From positions 1-64,000 of the forward strand of contig CAYUFB010000002.1 in NCBI GenBank assembly GCA_964444125.1: 64,000 nucleotides of DNA, read 5' to 3'. Numbering within the stretch: position 1 is the stretch's first letter; each line of letters starts with the position of its first letter. Origin of the DNA: CAYUFB01 sp964444125 (GTDB lineage Bacteria; Patescibacteriota; Dojkabacteria; B142; JAFGMG01). Below are positions 8,664-17,318 of the stretch, in pieces. A program made the position numbers and the translations under genes. The notes beneath the pieces were generated by a model that did not search any database, was not told the origin of the DNA, and was given only the letters and a program-made list of their open reading frames with translations.

Positions 8664-8688
8664 TAATATACTCCTAGGGAGTATATTA
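8664..8688. promoter_or_regulatory. 11-bp perfect inverted repeat upstream of trxB
   Basis: The arms 8664-8674 and 8678-8688 are exact reverse complements with a 3-nt centre. The site lies between yidD and trxB, just upstream of a possible -10 (TATTAT on the minus strand). It lacks a strong T tract on either side, so an operator for trxB seems more likely than a terminator, but a weak terminator for yidD is possible. Confidence 0.5.
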
Positions 8689-8713
8689 ACAGAATGAAAA
8701 TTATTCTTCAATA

Positions 8714-8971
8714 TTATTTTACTGGATCGAACCCGCCTTTTGAAAACGGATTGCAACTTACAATTCTTCTTGCTCCCATAAACGATCCTCTAATAATTCC
8801 GTACTTTTCTATCGCCTGATACGTATATTCTGAGCAGCTTGGATAATAAATACAAACACGAAACTTAGATGGGTTTGCCCAAAATGAATGATCTGCTGAA
8901 AGCGTTTTTTGATATATTCTAATTAGTAACAAGACAATATTTTTTGGAGTATTTATAAGAAATTTGAACAT
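8714..8971 (-). CDS. yidD: Membrane protein insertion efficiency factor YidD
   Basis: The protein has 85 residues from the ATG at 8971; five extra residues upstream are possible. It has the YidD signature: an amphipathic N-terminus ending IRIYQKTLS, then CIYYPSCSEYTYQAI, the GIIRGSFMGARRI stretch and a terminal CNPFSKGGFDPV. YidD assists YidC-dependent insertion of inner-membrane proteins. Its position next to dnaA recalls the classic rpmH-rnpA-yidD-dnaA order, but rpmH and rnpA are not beside it. Confidence 0.95.
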   Translation of the reverse strand: MFKFLINTPKNIVLLLIRIYQKTLSADHSFWANPSKFRVCIYYPSCSEYTYQAIEKYGIIRGSFMGARRIVSCNPFSKGGFDPVK

Positions 8972-9280
8972 AGCTGATATTAACAATAATTATTTTATCA
9001 TTTCAAGCGAAATTTTCTTCACAGAAAAGTTTCGGTTTTGTTTCGCGTATCTTTTTACTATACACCCACAAGAAAATTATCCCTAACTCCTTGTCAGAGT
9101 TATCCACAAAACAAAATTGTATACAAATGCAACTACATTTGTAACTTATCTACATTTAGGATATTCTTTAGACAATTCAAACGTACGCGAACCAACAGAA
9201 AGCCCCTCAAGCCCTTGTGGCTTGAGGGATCTTCTATCACTGCTCACGCGTTTTCTTTACATGTCAAATTAATACTAAAT
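8972..9280. other. Probable replication origin region (oriC)
   Basis: This 309-bp gene-free region lies directly upstream of dnaA. It has a perfect DnaA box TTATCCACA at 9100-9108, a one-mismatch box TTATCTACA at 9146-9154 and a weaker TTATCCCTA at 9077-9085, all on the plus strand with start spacings of 23 and 46 bp. An AT-rich stretch lies near 8980-9005, a possible unwinding element. A further near-consensus box (ATATCCACA, 10670-10678) lies after dnaA. A reading frame through this region extends dnaA to 9038 but has no homology. A GC-skew switch was not computed. Confidence 0.65.
9204..9228. repeat. 10-bp hairpin in the dnaA upstream region
   Basis: Arms 9204-9213 and 9219-9228 are perfectly complementary with a 5-nt loop. 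No T tract follows on the plus strand. It sits between the DnaA boxes and the dnaA start and may be an origin element or a regulatory structure. Confidence 0.55.
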
Positions 9281-10669
9281 ATGGAAAACGTCCAAGAACT
9301 CTGGAAAGTAGTGCTTGCTCAAATCGAGGTCAAAATTGATTCCCCTGCACAGTTTAAAACTTGGTTTAAAGATACAAAGTTAGTCAAAATTGGATCTGAA
9401 AATGCAGTAATTGGAGTCAAAAACTCTTACGCTTGCGACTGGCTTAAGAAAAAACATCACAAGACAATAAAAGATACCCTAAGCTATGTCTATGGCAAAG
9501 ATGTTGAACCTAAATATGAAGTAGACCCTGAGCTTTCTTCAAAACCTTTAGAAAAGGTCACACCAGAAGAATTTAGTAAAGAAGTTCCTCTATTTGGACT
9601 AAACCAAGGAGTAAGCCAGGACTTGCAAACATTGATTAAAAAGTCTCAGCTCAATCCAAAATACTCATTTTCTAATTACGTTGCAGGGAACTCAAATCGA
9701 ATCGCACTTGCTGCTGCAAAAGCTGTGGCAGAGAAACCAGGAGAAGTGTATATGCCTCTTTTTGTACAAGGCAAAACAGGTCTTGGCAAATCTCATCTTG
9801 CTCAAGCAATTGGACGTGAAGTCCTTGAGAGATATCCAAGCAAAAAAGTTTATTACACCACTAGTGAAGGGTTTTTAAATGATATGGTCAAATCAATTAG
9901 AGAGGGAACGAGTATGGAATTTAGAAAAAAATATAGATCAACAGACTTACTAATCATTGACGATATTCAGTTAATCAGTAAATGGGTTGAAACACAAAGT
10001 GAGTTTTTTAATACTTATAACGAACTACACAATTCAGGAAAACAGATTGTATTAATATCAGATAAAACCCCTGATCAGATAAATGGACTTGAGCCAAGAT
10101 TAAAATCTCGATTTCAAGGAGGTGTTGTAGTAGAAATAATGCCGCCGGATTTTGAGATGCGCCTTGCAATTATAGAAAAGAAAATGGGAGAACTTGGTGT
10201 TGATTTACCAAGCAATATAACTGAATACATCGCTAGAGAAATAAAAGACAATATAAGAGAACTAGAAGGTGCTTTGCAGAAAGTATCATTATACAATTCT
10301 ATGCATGAAGCAGGACTTACGATCAATGAAGTTGCAAGAATTATTGGAAGAGATCAAAGAAGCAAAAGAGAAAAAATCAAACCCGCCTCCATATTAAAAG
10401 TTGTATCGAAAGAATTCGATATAACGCTTAAAGATCTCAAAGGACCAAGAAGAACTGCAGAACTTGCCCTTGCTAGGCAGATTTGTATGTTTATTTTAAG
10501 AGAAGAATTAGGATACAAGTTAGAAAAAATCGCCGAAATATTGGAAAGAAAAGATCATACAACAGTGATCCATGCAATAGACAAGATAGAGACGAAAAAG
10601 AAAATTGACGAAGGATTTCGTGAACAATTAGAAATAATTCTTAACAATTTAAATACTATATCAACATAG
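9281..10669 (+). CDS. dnaA: Chromosomal replication initiator DnaA
   Basis: The protein has 462 residues from the ATG at 9281, which starts the DnaA domain I (MENVQELWKVVL). The AAA+ core has Walker A GKTGLGKS and Walker B LLIIDDIQ, and the C-terminal domain IV carries the DNA-binding signature KDHTTVIHAIDKI. It binds DnaA boxes and opens the origin. A TAATACT-like -10 ends a few bases before the ATG, suggesting a very short or absent leader. dnaN follows after 117 bp. Confidence 0.98.
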   Translation: MENVQELWKVVLAQIEVKIDSPAQFKTWFKDTKLVKIGSENAVIGVKNSYACDWLKKKHHKTIKDTLSYVYGKDVEPKYEVDPELSSKPLEKVTPEEFSKEVPLFGLNQGVSQDLQTLIKKSQLNPKYSFSNYVAGNSNRIALAAAKAVAEKPGEVYMPLFVQGKTGLGKSHLAQAIGREVLERYPSKKVYYTTSEGFLNDMVKSIREGTSMEFRKKYRSTDLLIIDDIQLISKWVETQSEFFNTYNELHNSGKQIVLISDKTPDQINGLEPRLKSRFQGGVVVEIMPPDFEMRLAIIEKKMGELGVDLPSNITEYIAREIKDNIRELEGALQKVSLYNSMHEAGLTINEVARIIGRDQRSKREKIKPASILKVVSKEFDITLKDLKGPRRTAELALARQICMFILREELGYKLEKIAEILERKDHTTVIHAIDKIETKKKIDEGFREQLEIILNNLNTIST

Positions 10670-10786
10670 ATATCCACACGATAATTTCGTTTTAAACTTG
10701 CTTAGGACAAGAACATCTGAGAGAATATACACAAATACACAGTTACTAATAAGCCTACTATTTTATATATAAAAATATATTTAGAG

Positions 10787-11914
10787 ATGAAAGTATCAAT
10801 TTTGCAAGAGAATTTTTCTAAAGCACTCAATCAAGCTGCAAAAGCAGTATCAAATAGACCAAATATACCTGTTCTTGCAAATGTTTTGATCAATTGTGAA
10901 AAAGGAAAAGTGAAGCTATCAGCGACAAATTTAGAAATTGGAGTAAATACCTGGATTGGCGCGGAGATTGCAGAAGAGGGAGAAGTAACAGTCAGTGCCA
11001 AACTTCTTGCAGAATTTGTAAATTCACTCCAATCAGGTAAATTGGAGCTTATTCAAGTTAATCAAACTCTTGAGGTTAAGTCTGTGGATAACCGTGCAGA
11101 ATTTATGATAATTCCTGCGACAGACTTTCCTGAGGTTCCACAAGTATCAGGAGACCCAACGTTTAGTTTGAATGCCTATCTTTTTGCCGATGCAATCAAT
11201 CAAACAGCTTTTGCTACAGCAACTGATGATTCAAGACCGGTACTTACTGGGCTTCTTCTTGAGACAACAGGTAGAAAAGTTTCATTAGTTGGTGTTGATG
11301 GGTTTAGATTATCCAAGAAAAACTTAAAAGTTGAAAAAGGCAGCGCGGAAGATATCAAAGAGGTTATTCCAGCAAGATCGCTAGTTGAATTAGAAAAAAT
11401 TATCAAGGAATCTGTTGATGAAGATGCCCTACTCGAGGTTTACCTACAAAAAGGAAAAGGCCAGGTATTATTTAAAGTTGGAAATACGGAGTTTACGACA
11501 AGATTAGTTGATGGTGAATTTCCAGATTATACTCAAATAATTCCTGCAGAAAAAAATTACGGATTTAAGATCCTGAAGAACGAGTTTGCCACAAGTATCA
11601 AAATTGCAAGTATTTTTGCAAGAAATGTAATAGGTAACAAAGTTAGATTCAAGGTAGATCCTGAAAGTAAGAAACTTGAATTAATCGCAAATGTTGTAGA
11701 TATAGGTAATAACGAGAGCAAAGTTGATATTCTTGATATTCAAGGAGAAGGATTTGAGACTGCATATAATATCAAGTTTCTTCAGGATATGATAAATGCT
11801 ATAAAAAGTGACAAAATCTTATATGAAACCCAAGGCATTACCTCTCCAGGAGTCTTTAGAGATGCAGAAGATCCAGATTTCTTACACATAATCATGCCGA
11901 TGAGATTGGAATAA
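10787..11914 (+). CDS. dnaN: DNA polymerase III beta subunit (sliding clamp)
   Basis: The 375-residue protein has the three-domain clamp layout and standard length. Family landmarks include the N-terminal MKVSILQENF, DSRPVLTGLL near residue 145, GVDGFRLSKK, VDGEFPDY and the C-terminal HIIMPMRLE. It forms the ring that tethers the replicative polymerase to DNA. The start at 10787 gives the canonical N-terminus; no strong Shine-Dalgarno sequence precedes it. It is probably co-transcribed with dnaA. Confidence 0.97.
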   Translation: MKVSILQENFSKALNQAAKAVSNRPNIPVLANVLINCEKGKVKLSATNLEIGVNTWIGAEIAEEGEVTVSAKLLAEFVNSLQSGKLELIQVNQTLEVKSVDNRAEFMIIPATDFPEVPQVSGDPTFSLNAYLFADAINQTAFATATDDSRPVLTGLLLETTGRKVSLVGVDGFRLSKKNLKVEKGSAEDIKEVIPARSLVELEKIIKESVDEDALLEVYLQKGKGQVLFKVGNTEFTTRLVDGEFPDYTQIIPAEKNYGFKILKNEFATSIKIASIFARNVIGNKVRFKVDPESKKLELIANVVDIGNNESKVDILDIQGEGFETAYNIKFLQDMINAIKSDKILYETQGITSPGVFRDAEDPDFLHIIMPMRLE

Positions 11915-11916
11915 GG

Positions 11917-12225
11917 CAGTAGAGAGTATCTAGTAATGAGTATTGAGTGATGAGTAAAAAGTCAAAAATAATAAAATGAAAACAAAGTACTGTAATTAAC
12001 AAGTTAATTAAATAGTTTTTCTCAGAAGCAGGACTAGATTGGTTTGAAGTATGATGTATTCAGTATTGAGCTTTGAGTATTGAGTAGTAAAACAAATATT
12101 CTATACCTGATAGTAAGGTGAATAAGTCCTCGCTACTAAATAAAGGCGCATATGTTTGGATCAATAATCAATACTCAAGTCTCACGACTCATAACTCAAA
12201 ACTAGTCACTCAACACTCTCTGCTG
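11917..12225. repeat. Repeat-rich spacer with inverted ends (GAGTATTGAGT family)
   Basis: This 309-bp gene-free stretch begins with CAGTAGAGAGT (11917-11927) and ends with its near-complement ACTCTCTGCTG (12215-12225; 10 of 11 match). Inside are repeated variants of GAGTATTGAGT (11938 region and about 12075-12085) and, in inverted orientation near 12170-12215, several ACTCAA/ACTCAC units. The segment ends exactly where the -10 box of the next gene begins. It resembles a small non-coding mobile repeat (MITE-like) or an extragenic repeat cluster. No transposase or coding content was found. Confidence 0.55.
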
Positions 12226-12231
12226 TATACT
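12226..12231 (+). promoter_or_regulatory. -10 box (TATACT) for a leaderless femAB mRNA
   Basis: TATACT lies six bases before the ATG at 12238, so the transcript would begin at the start codon. It abuts the right end of the repeat element. Confidence 0.6.
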
Positions 12232-12237
12232 ATCTTC

Positions 12238-13365
12238 ATGAACAATACCGATTCAACCTGGAATTCTTTCGTTTCTTCTTCAAAATGGGGTGATATTTTG
12301 CAATTTTCTCAATGGGGCGAAGTCAAAAGACTTGAAGGCTGGTCGCCTCATTATGTCACAAGCAAAGATACGAAAGTTAGATCAATTGTATTAATTAAAA
12401 AAGCCGGCTTTTTGGGTAATTTAATGTATGTCCCTCATGGACCGGTTTTCCAGTCGACAAACGACCTTGCTGAAGAAATTGATTCGTGGAAAGAAGCTTT
12501 GCTTTTACTTGCTAGGGAACAAAACTGCTTTCTTATTGAAATCGATCCAAAAATTGGTCATTTAGTCGATAAGAAACAAGAAATTGACAATGTCGATGAG
12601 AGTACGAAATTAAAACATCAAATTATTAACAAAAACATCGAAGGTTTAGGGCATTTTTTTGATGAAGAAATAATCGATATATTTATGAAGGCAGGGTTTG
12701 AAAAGACAAATAGAAATATGCAACCAGTCTTCAAACTTCTCTATTCTCTTGAATTATCTGAAGACGAATTAATGAGCTTAATGGACAAAAATACTAGATA
12801 CAATATCAGGTATGCTCAAAAAAAAGGTGTTCAAATTCACGAATATCTTCCGGACGATCCAGAAATTAATGAGAAATTGAAAGTGTTCTATGGTCTTATG
12901 AAGGAAACTCAAAAAAGAACGGGAGGATATCCGATTCGACCGTATGACTCTTTTTTGAAACTTTTTGACAGTTTTAAGGGAACAAATAATCTTGCCTTGA
13001 TAGAAGCAAGTTTCGAGGGTGATGTAATTGCGATGAACATATCTCAGAGAACTCAGAACTGGGCATCAAGTTTCTATGCAGGATCAAATAGGTTGCACCC
13101 AAACTTGAAGGCTCCATATCTACTTCGCTGGCATTCTGTTTGTAAGGCCAAAGAATTTGGATCCAAGGTATATGATTTTTGGGGCATTATTCCAAATTCA
13201 AAACAACATGAGGGTTATTCTTCAAATAAGCTCAGTTTTGGGGGAACTAGAATTGACCATGTTGGTATAATGGAGATACAAATTAGTGCCTTCAAGGCCC
13301 AAATTTTTGTATATTTATTAGTCTTAAGGAAGCTTGTTTACAACTTCAAACGCAAAATATTATAA
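12238..13365 (+). CDS. FemAB-family peptidyltransferase
   Basis: The protein has 375 residues from the ATG at 12238; an upstream extension to 12118 runs through the repeat element and lacks homology. Two GNAT-like halves typical of FemA/FemX are present: an N-terminal half with WNSFVSSSKWGDILQFSQW and a C-terminal half with KNTRYNIRYAQKKGV and VYDFWGIIP. FemAB proteins transfer an amino acid from aminoacyl-tRNA to the peptidoglycan stem peptide. The amino acid added is unknown. A second FemAB gene lies at 49448-50494. The next gene overlaps its end by 32 bp. Confidence 0.88.
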   Translation: MNNTDSTWNSFVSSSKWGDILQFSQWGEVKRLEGWSPHYVTSKDTKVRSIVLIKKAGFLGNLMYVPHGPVFQSTNDLAEEIDSWKEALLLLAREQNCFLIEIDPKIGHLVDKKQEIDNVDESTKLKHQIINKNIEGLGHFFDEEIIDIFMKAGFEKTNRNMQPVFKLLYSLELSEDELMSLMDKNTRYNIRYAQKKGVQIHEYLPDDPEINEKLKVFYGLMKETQKRTGGYPIRPYDSFLKLFDSFKGTNNLALIEASFEGDVIAMNISQRTQNWASSFYAGSNRLHPNLKAPYLLRWHSVCKAKEFGSKVYDFWGIIPNSKQHEGYSSNKLSFGGTRIDHVGIMEIQISAFKAQIFVYLLVLRKLVYNFKRKIL

Positions 13366-14143
13366 ACGTTTATTTGCCCTGACTTTTCTGCCAATATTAG
13401 CTATTGGTGGAGTTTATTTTGTATATAATTTGACCAGTGTTAAAGGCGTTGAGCAAATAAGTGAATTGGAACTTGAATATGATGAAGATGAAAGAATTAT
13501 TATTATCTCCGATACACATCTTGGGTGTGAAAATGATCTAAACAAGTATGATTATCTAGAAAATATAATTTCTGAAGCGGACAAAATTGTTATTAATGGT
13601 GATTTTTTTGATAATTACGAATGTGGGTTTGATGATTTCATGAATTCTGATTACAGAAATTTGTTTCCCTTATTATTAGAAAAAGACACGGTTTATATAT
13701 ATGGTAATCACAATCTTAAAAGGTTTAGTGATGCGGATGTATTGAATTTCTCAAAATATCAAACTGATCGATTTTTTTTAACTATTGGAGAGAAAAGGTA
13801 TGTTATTGAACATGGACATTTGATAACACCTTCTTTAGAACAAGAATATCCCTATTTGTTTGCGAATCGGGCTGCTATCAAGTTTGGCAGAATGATTGAT
13901 AGTGTTGGTACGTTTATTGAAAATGAAGATTACTTTGAGAGATATAAGGGCCAAAACGAAGATTTAAAAAACTGGGCAAAAACCAATTTAATGGAAAATG
14001 AGTATTTGATAACCGGACATACACATTTAGCGGAAATTGATTTTGATAATCATTTTATTAATACGGGATTGATAAGGTATGGTTATGCAAACTATTTGCA
14101 GATATTTAATGGCGAAGAAACATTAGTAAGCGAGGAGTATTAG
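13334..14143 (+). CDS. Membrane-anchored calcineurin-like phosphoesterase
   Basis: This 269-residue protein has one N-terminal membrane helix (about residues 13-32) and a metallophosphoesterase domain. All five metal-binding blocks are present: SDTHLG, NGDFFDN, YGNHN, EHGH and GHTH. It hydrolyses an unknown phosphoester; the UDP-2,3-diacylglucosamine hydrolase (LpxH-like) branch is similar in motif spacing but lipid A synthesis is not expected here. The start is a TTG at 13334 overlapping femAB, so translational coupling is likely; a later start would shorten the N-terminus. Confidence 0.8.
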   Translation: MFTTSNAKYYKRLFALTFLPILAIGGVYFVYNLTSVKGVEQISELELEYDEDERIIIISDTHLGCENDLNKYDYLENIISEADKIVINGDFFDNYECGFDDFMNSDYRNLFPLLLEKDTVYIYGNHNLKRFSDADVLNFSKYQTDRFFLTIGEKRYVIEHGHLITPSLEQEYPYLFANRAAIKFGRMIDSVGTFIENEDYFERYKGQNEDLKNWAKTNLMENEYLITGHTHLAEIDFDNHFINTGLIRYGYANYLQIFNGEETLVSEEY

Positions 14144-14147
14144 GCTT

Positions 14148-15323
14148 TTAACTAATAGAGAAACTTGCAATGTCCGCATAGTTTTTTTGGTAATAAGCCG
14201 CACTTGTAAAAGCATCGTTTACCACAGCTTCGATGATACTTTTGGTCAAAATGTAGGGATTTTTTATTGAATCCAAGAAGTTTTTAAAACTCTCAATTGT
14301 AAAAAAATGATCAGGCTTCATATCCATGAAGTCCAATGAAATGGCAAAGTCATGTAATCTTCCGAGATTCCCAATGTCTTTCTGGTCAAACCAGGCATCA
14401 AAAGGTGTTTTCATAACTTGTGCAAAATTTCTAGAAATGACGAATAACAAAAATTTTGCATGTTCAATCATGTCATTGGTACTTATTTTGTCTGTGGGTT
14501 TTTGGAAGTGTCTTATGTATTGTTCTGGGACATTGAATTTATCTTTGAATTTTTCATATTGATTAAATTCGAATTCTTCTTTTAGCCAAAGGTAGCTTGA
14601 TACCATTTGATCGAATGATTCGGGGAGGAGTTTTCCGTCTTCGTCAAAAAAGGCGAAGTATTCACAATCTATTCTAGTAGGGTCGGTCAATCTTACACTT
14701 GCACATACCAAGTCGTCATCAATTAGATGTTTTGCACTCATCACGTTACTTAATATTTCTGCATATCTTTGACCCAAAACTCCTTGTGAGGAATACATTT
14801 GTTTTAAATCTCTAAATGAGATTTTGAGGGTTGCTATAGTTATCCCTATATGAGCTCCCATATCTTCAAGTGTGTCTCCAATATATGTCTCAAGAAACAT
14901 TTCATCAAAGAGCGTCAATCCTGGTATGATAGGATTTGGGTCTTTTGTTTTTGCCTTAAAATATTGAGCATCCAACAACCATCTAAGCGACAAGCCTTTG
15001 GTGAGAAGACACCCTACATGTCCATAACCTGACTTGTCAGATAATATTACAGCTTTGTCCGTCCTTCCAGTTTCTCGACCTCTACTTAAAATTGTTTTGG
15101 GAAGAGAATATAATTGTGTGGTTTCCGGGTTGCCAGCAATAAATAAGTAATCAAGCAGATCTTCTTGAGTTATTGTATAACCAGGATTGATATTTATTTC
15201 AATGGCGGATGTGTCTAGTCCAGCTTGTGTTAACGCATCAACCAAGCCTATTTGATGACATCCCCATGTATTTATTGAGGTGTATATACTGTCTGGTGGT
15301 TGTATTTCTAAGAGAAAACTCAC
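14148..15323 (-). CDS. Hypothetical protein, 391 residues
   Basis: I do not recognise this protein. It is 391 residues from a GTG start at 15323, with no signal peptide or clear membrane helix. Notable stretches are SINTWGCHQIGLVDAL near the N-terminus, SDKSGYGHVGCLL around residue 95 and a largely helical C-terminal half. It lies between a cell-wall FemAB/phosphoesterase pair and a divergent DegT aminotransferase/SGNH pair, which suggests but does not prove a role in surface chemistry. It ends 4 bp from the convergent phosphoesterase. Confidence 0.7.
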   Translation of the reverse strand: MSFLLEIQPPDSIYTSINTWGCHQIGLVDALTQAGLDTSAIEININPGYTITQEDLLDYLFIAGNPETTQLYSLPKTILSRGRETGRTDKAVILSDKSGYGHVGCLLTKGLSLRWLLDAQYFKAKTKDPNPIIPGLTLFDEMFLETYIGDTLEDMGAHIGITIATLKISFRDLKQMYSSQGVLGQRYAEILSNVMSAKHLIDDDLVCASVRLTDPTRIDCEYFAFFDEDGKLLPESFDQMVSSYLWLKEEFEFNQYEKFKDKFNVPEQYIRHFQKPTDKISTNDMIEHAKFLLFVISRNFAQVMKTPFDAWFDQKDIGNLGRLHDFAISLDFMDMKPDHFFTIESFKNFLDSIKNPYILTKSIIEAVVNDAFTSAAYYQKNYADIASFSIS

Positions 15324-15403
15324 TTAAACCTATTGATATATATATATTATATCTTAAGTGGGCATTACAGTTCAATTTGTTTTCTCTTTTATACAATTTA
15401 AGC

Positions 15404-15409
15404 TAAAAT
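15404..15409 (+). promoter_or_regulatory. -10 box (TAAAAT) for a leaderless mRNA
   Basis: TAAAAT lies five bases before the ATG at 15415, in the divergent region between the 391-residue gene and the aminotransferase gene. Confidence 0.55.
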
Positions 15410-15414
15410 CAAGT

Positions 15415-16644
15415 ATGAAAAACTTATTTATAGGCACTTCTCCAAATATTCAAAAAGACGATATCAAACTGATATTTGCAAGCCTTTTTAGACCTTGGGC
15501 TTGGAGAGAGGAAGAGGCTGTTTATAAGTTTGAAGAAGAGATTGCAAATTATGTATCAGCAGACAGCAATTCCTTTGCAATCGCATTCGATTCGGCAAGG
15601 ACATCTTTTTTCAAATTGCTTGAAGCTTGGGATATTGGGAAAGGAGATGAGGTGTTAGTTCCCAGTTTCACTTGTGTAGTAATTGTCAATTCTGTGTTAC
15701 AAGCAGGTGCTACTCCAGTTTATATTGACACAGACCCTGATACTTTCAATATTTCCTTAGATGATTTAAGAGCAAAGATTAGCAATAAGACTAAGGCAGT
15801 TTTAGTTCAACATACTTTTGGTGTGTTTATCGATGTTCAAAAAATTAGAGAGCTTGTCGGAGATGATATAAAAATCGTCGAAGACCATGCACACTCTTTG
15901 CAGAGAGATGTTTGGGACGACAAAACATCTGATGCATTGGTTCTAACATTTGGTATAGAAAAAACTATGACATCACTTCGAGGAGGTATGGCGGTTGTGA
16001 GAGATGAGGCTTTGTACAAGAGTTTGAAAGACAAGCAAAGAAACCTCAAGGAGTTTAGCTATAGAAGAATATTTGTTTGGTTAATAAATCCCCTACTCTG
16101 GGCGATTATCACGCCTTTATATTTTGTAGGATTAGGAAAATTTACTATTGGGAGGTTATTTTCTCAAGCTGGGCATAAACTTGGCCTTATGGGAAATATG
16201 GTTGAAGGATGTGAGTATCGAGGATGTTTCCCAAATTGGATGCCAGCTAAGATGCCAGGAGTATTAGCAGAAATTGGTCTAAATCAATTAAGAAAATTAG
16301 ATAAATTCAATGAACACAGAAGGATAATTGGTCAAATTTATGACGAAGCCTTTGGTAACACTTATTCAAAAACTGCAAAATATACCCCACTTAGATATCC
16401 TCTTTTGGTAGACGAGCCAATAAGAGTTCTTGCGAAATTAAGAAAACATCATGTAATTGCTGGCAATTGGTACAACAGGATATTATTTACAGATCCGAAA
16501 TACTTGGCCGTTCTTGGTTTTGATCCAAAAAGTTGCCCGATTACGATCGAAATTACGCCAAAAGTAATTAACTTGCCAACTTTTATAAAGGTGACAGAAG
16601 AAGATGCAAAAAAAATTGTGGAGATAATTAAAAAATTTGACTAA
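15415..16644 (+). CDS. DegT/DnrJ/EryC1/StrS-family aminotransferase
   Basis: The protein has 409 residues from the ATG at 15415, supported by the -10 box 5 nt upstream; an in-frame extension to 15358 lacks support. The fold type I PLP domain shows FDSARTSFFKLLEAW (PLP-phosphate region), PSFTCVVIVNSVLQAGATP, VEDHAHSL and the probable Schiff-base lysine in FGIEKTMTSLRGGM. Such enzymes usually transaminate nucleotide-linked keto-sugars. The lysine context differs from the common SxHxxK motif, so substrate specificity is uncertain. An SGNH hydrolase gene follows after 6 nt. Confidence 0.85.
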   Translation: MKNLFIGTSPNIQKDDIKLIFASLFRPWAWREEEAVYKFEEEIANYVSADSNSFAIAFDSARTSFFKLLEAWDIGKGDEVLVPSFTCVVIVNSVLQAGATPVYIDTDPDTFNISLDDLRAKISNKTKAVLVQHTFGVFIDVQKIRELVGDDIKIVEDHAHSLQRDVWDDKTSDALVLTFGIEKTMTSLRGGMAVVRDEALYKSLKDKQRNLKEFSYRRIFVWLINPLLWAIITPLYFVGLGKFTIGRLFSQAGHKLGLMGNMVEGCEYRGCFPNWMPAKMPGVLAEIGLNQLRKLDKFNEHRRIIGQIYDEAFGNTYSKTAKYTPLRYPLLVDEPIRVLAKLRKHHVIAGNWYNRILFTDPKYLAVLGFDPKSCPITIEITPKVINLPTFIKVTEEDAKKIVEIIKKFD

Positions 16645-16650
16645 TTATTT

Positions 16651-17304
16651 ATGAATACAAATCCAAAAGCTAAAAGAATATTGTGTTTTGGTGACTCAAA
16701 TACCTGGGGATATATTCCAGGACAAGCCAAAAGATATGGTCCTGATTTAAGGTGGACTGGGATTTTACAAAAGCTACTTGGAGAAGAATTTGAGATAATT
16801 GAAGAAGGACTAAATGGCAGGACAACAGTTATAGATGATGATCAGAAACCCGGAAGAAACGGCGAAAATTATTTACTTCCTTGCCTACTTACACATGATC
16901 CAATTGATTATCTAATTTTATTTCTAGGTACGAATGATATGAAGGAAAGGTATAATCAGACGCCTTCGGATATTGCTTCAAATATTGAAAAGCTTATTAA
17001 ATTAATTTATTCGACAGCATTCAATCAGGCAAAAAATTCGCCGAATATATTATTAATAAGTCCAACTATTATTGATGAAAGTGTAGAAGGTGTGCAAGAA
17101 AAATATAAAGGTGCTGAGAGTAAATCAAGATCACTTGGTGTACTTTATGAAGAGATATCAAAGCAATATGATTTACAATTCATTGATCTTGCTGAATTTG
17201 TCAAACTTAGCAAGGTTGATGGCTATCACTTTGATCGAGAAACGCATCAGCAAATTGCAAAATCATTCTATGAAAAGATAATGCAGGATTTCCAAACGAA
17301 CTAA
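16651..17304 (+). CDS. SGNH/GDSL-family hydrolase
   Basis: This 217-residue protein has the SGNH blocks in order: CFGDSNTWGY (block I serine), EEGLNGRTT (block II glycine), LFLGTNDMK (block III asparagine) and VDGYHFD (block V Asp/His). It is probably an esterase acting on an acyl group of a lipid or sugar. No signal peptide is present, so it acts in the cytoplasm unless exported by other means. It is likely in an operon with the DegT aminotransferase 6 nt upstream. Confidence 0.87.
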   Translation: MNTNPKAKRILCFGDSNTWGYIPGQAKRYGPDLRWTGILQKLLGEEFEIIEEGLNGRTTVIDDDQKPGRNGENYLLPCLLTHDPIDYLILFLGTNDMKERYNQTPSDIASNIEKLIKLIYSTAFNQAKNSPNILLISPTIIDESVEGVQEKYKGAESKSRSLGVLYEEISKQYDLQFIDLAEFVKLSKVDGYHFDRETHQQIAKSFYEKIMQDFQTN

Positions 17305-17318
17305 AAGGGGGATATTTT

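Noticed and set aside
9038..9280. Long N-terminal extension of DnaA
   Set aside because: The extension covers the DnaA-box region and hairpin, has no homology, and the ATG at 9281 begins domain I.
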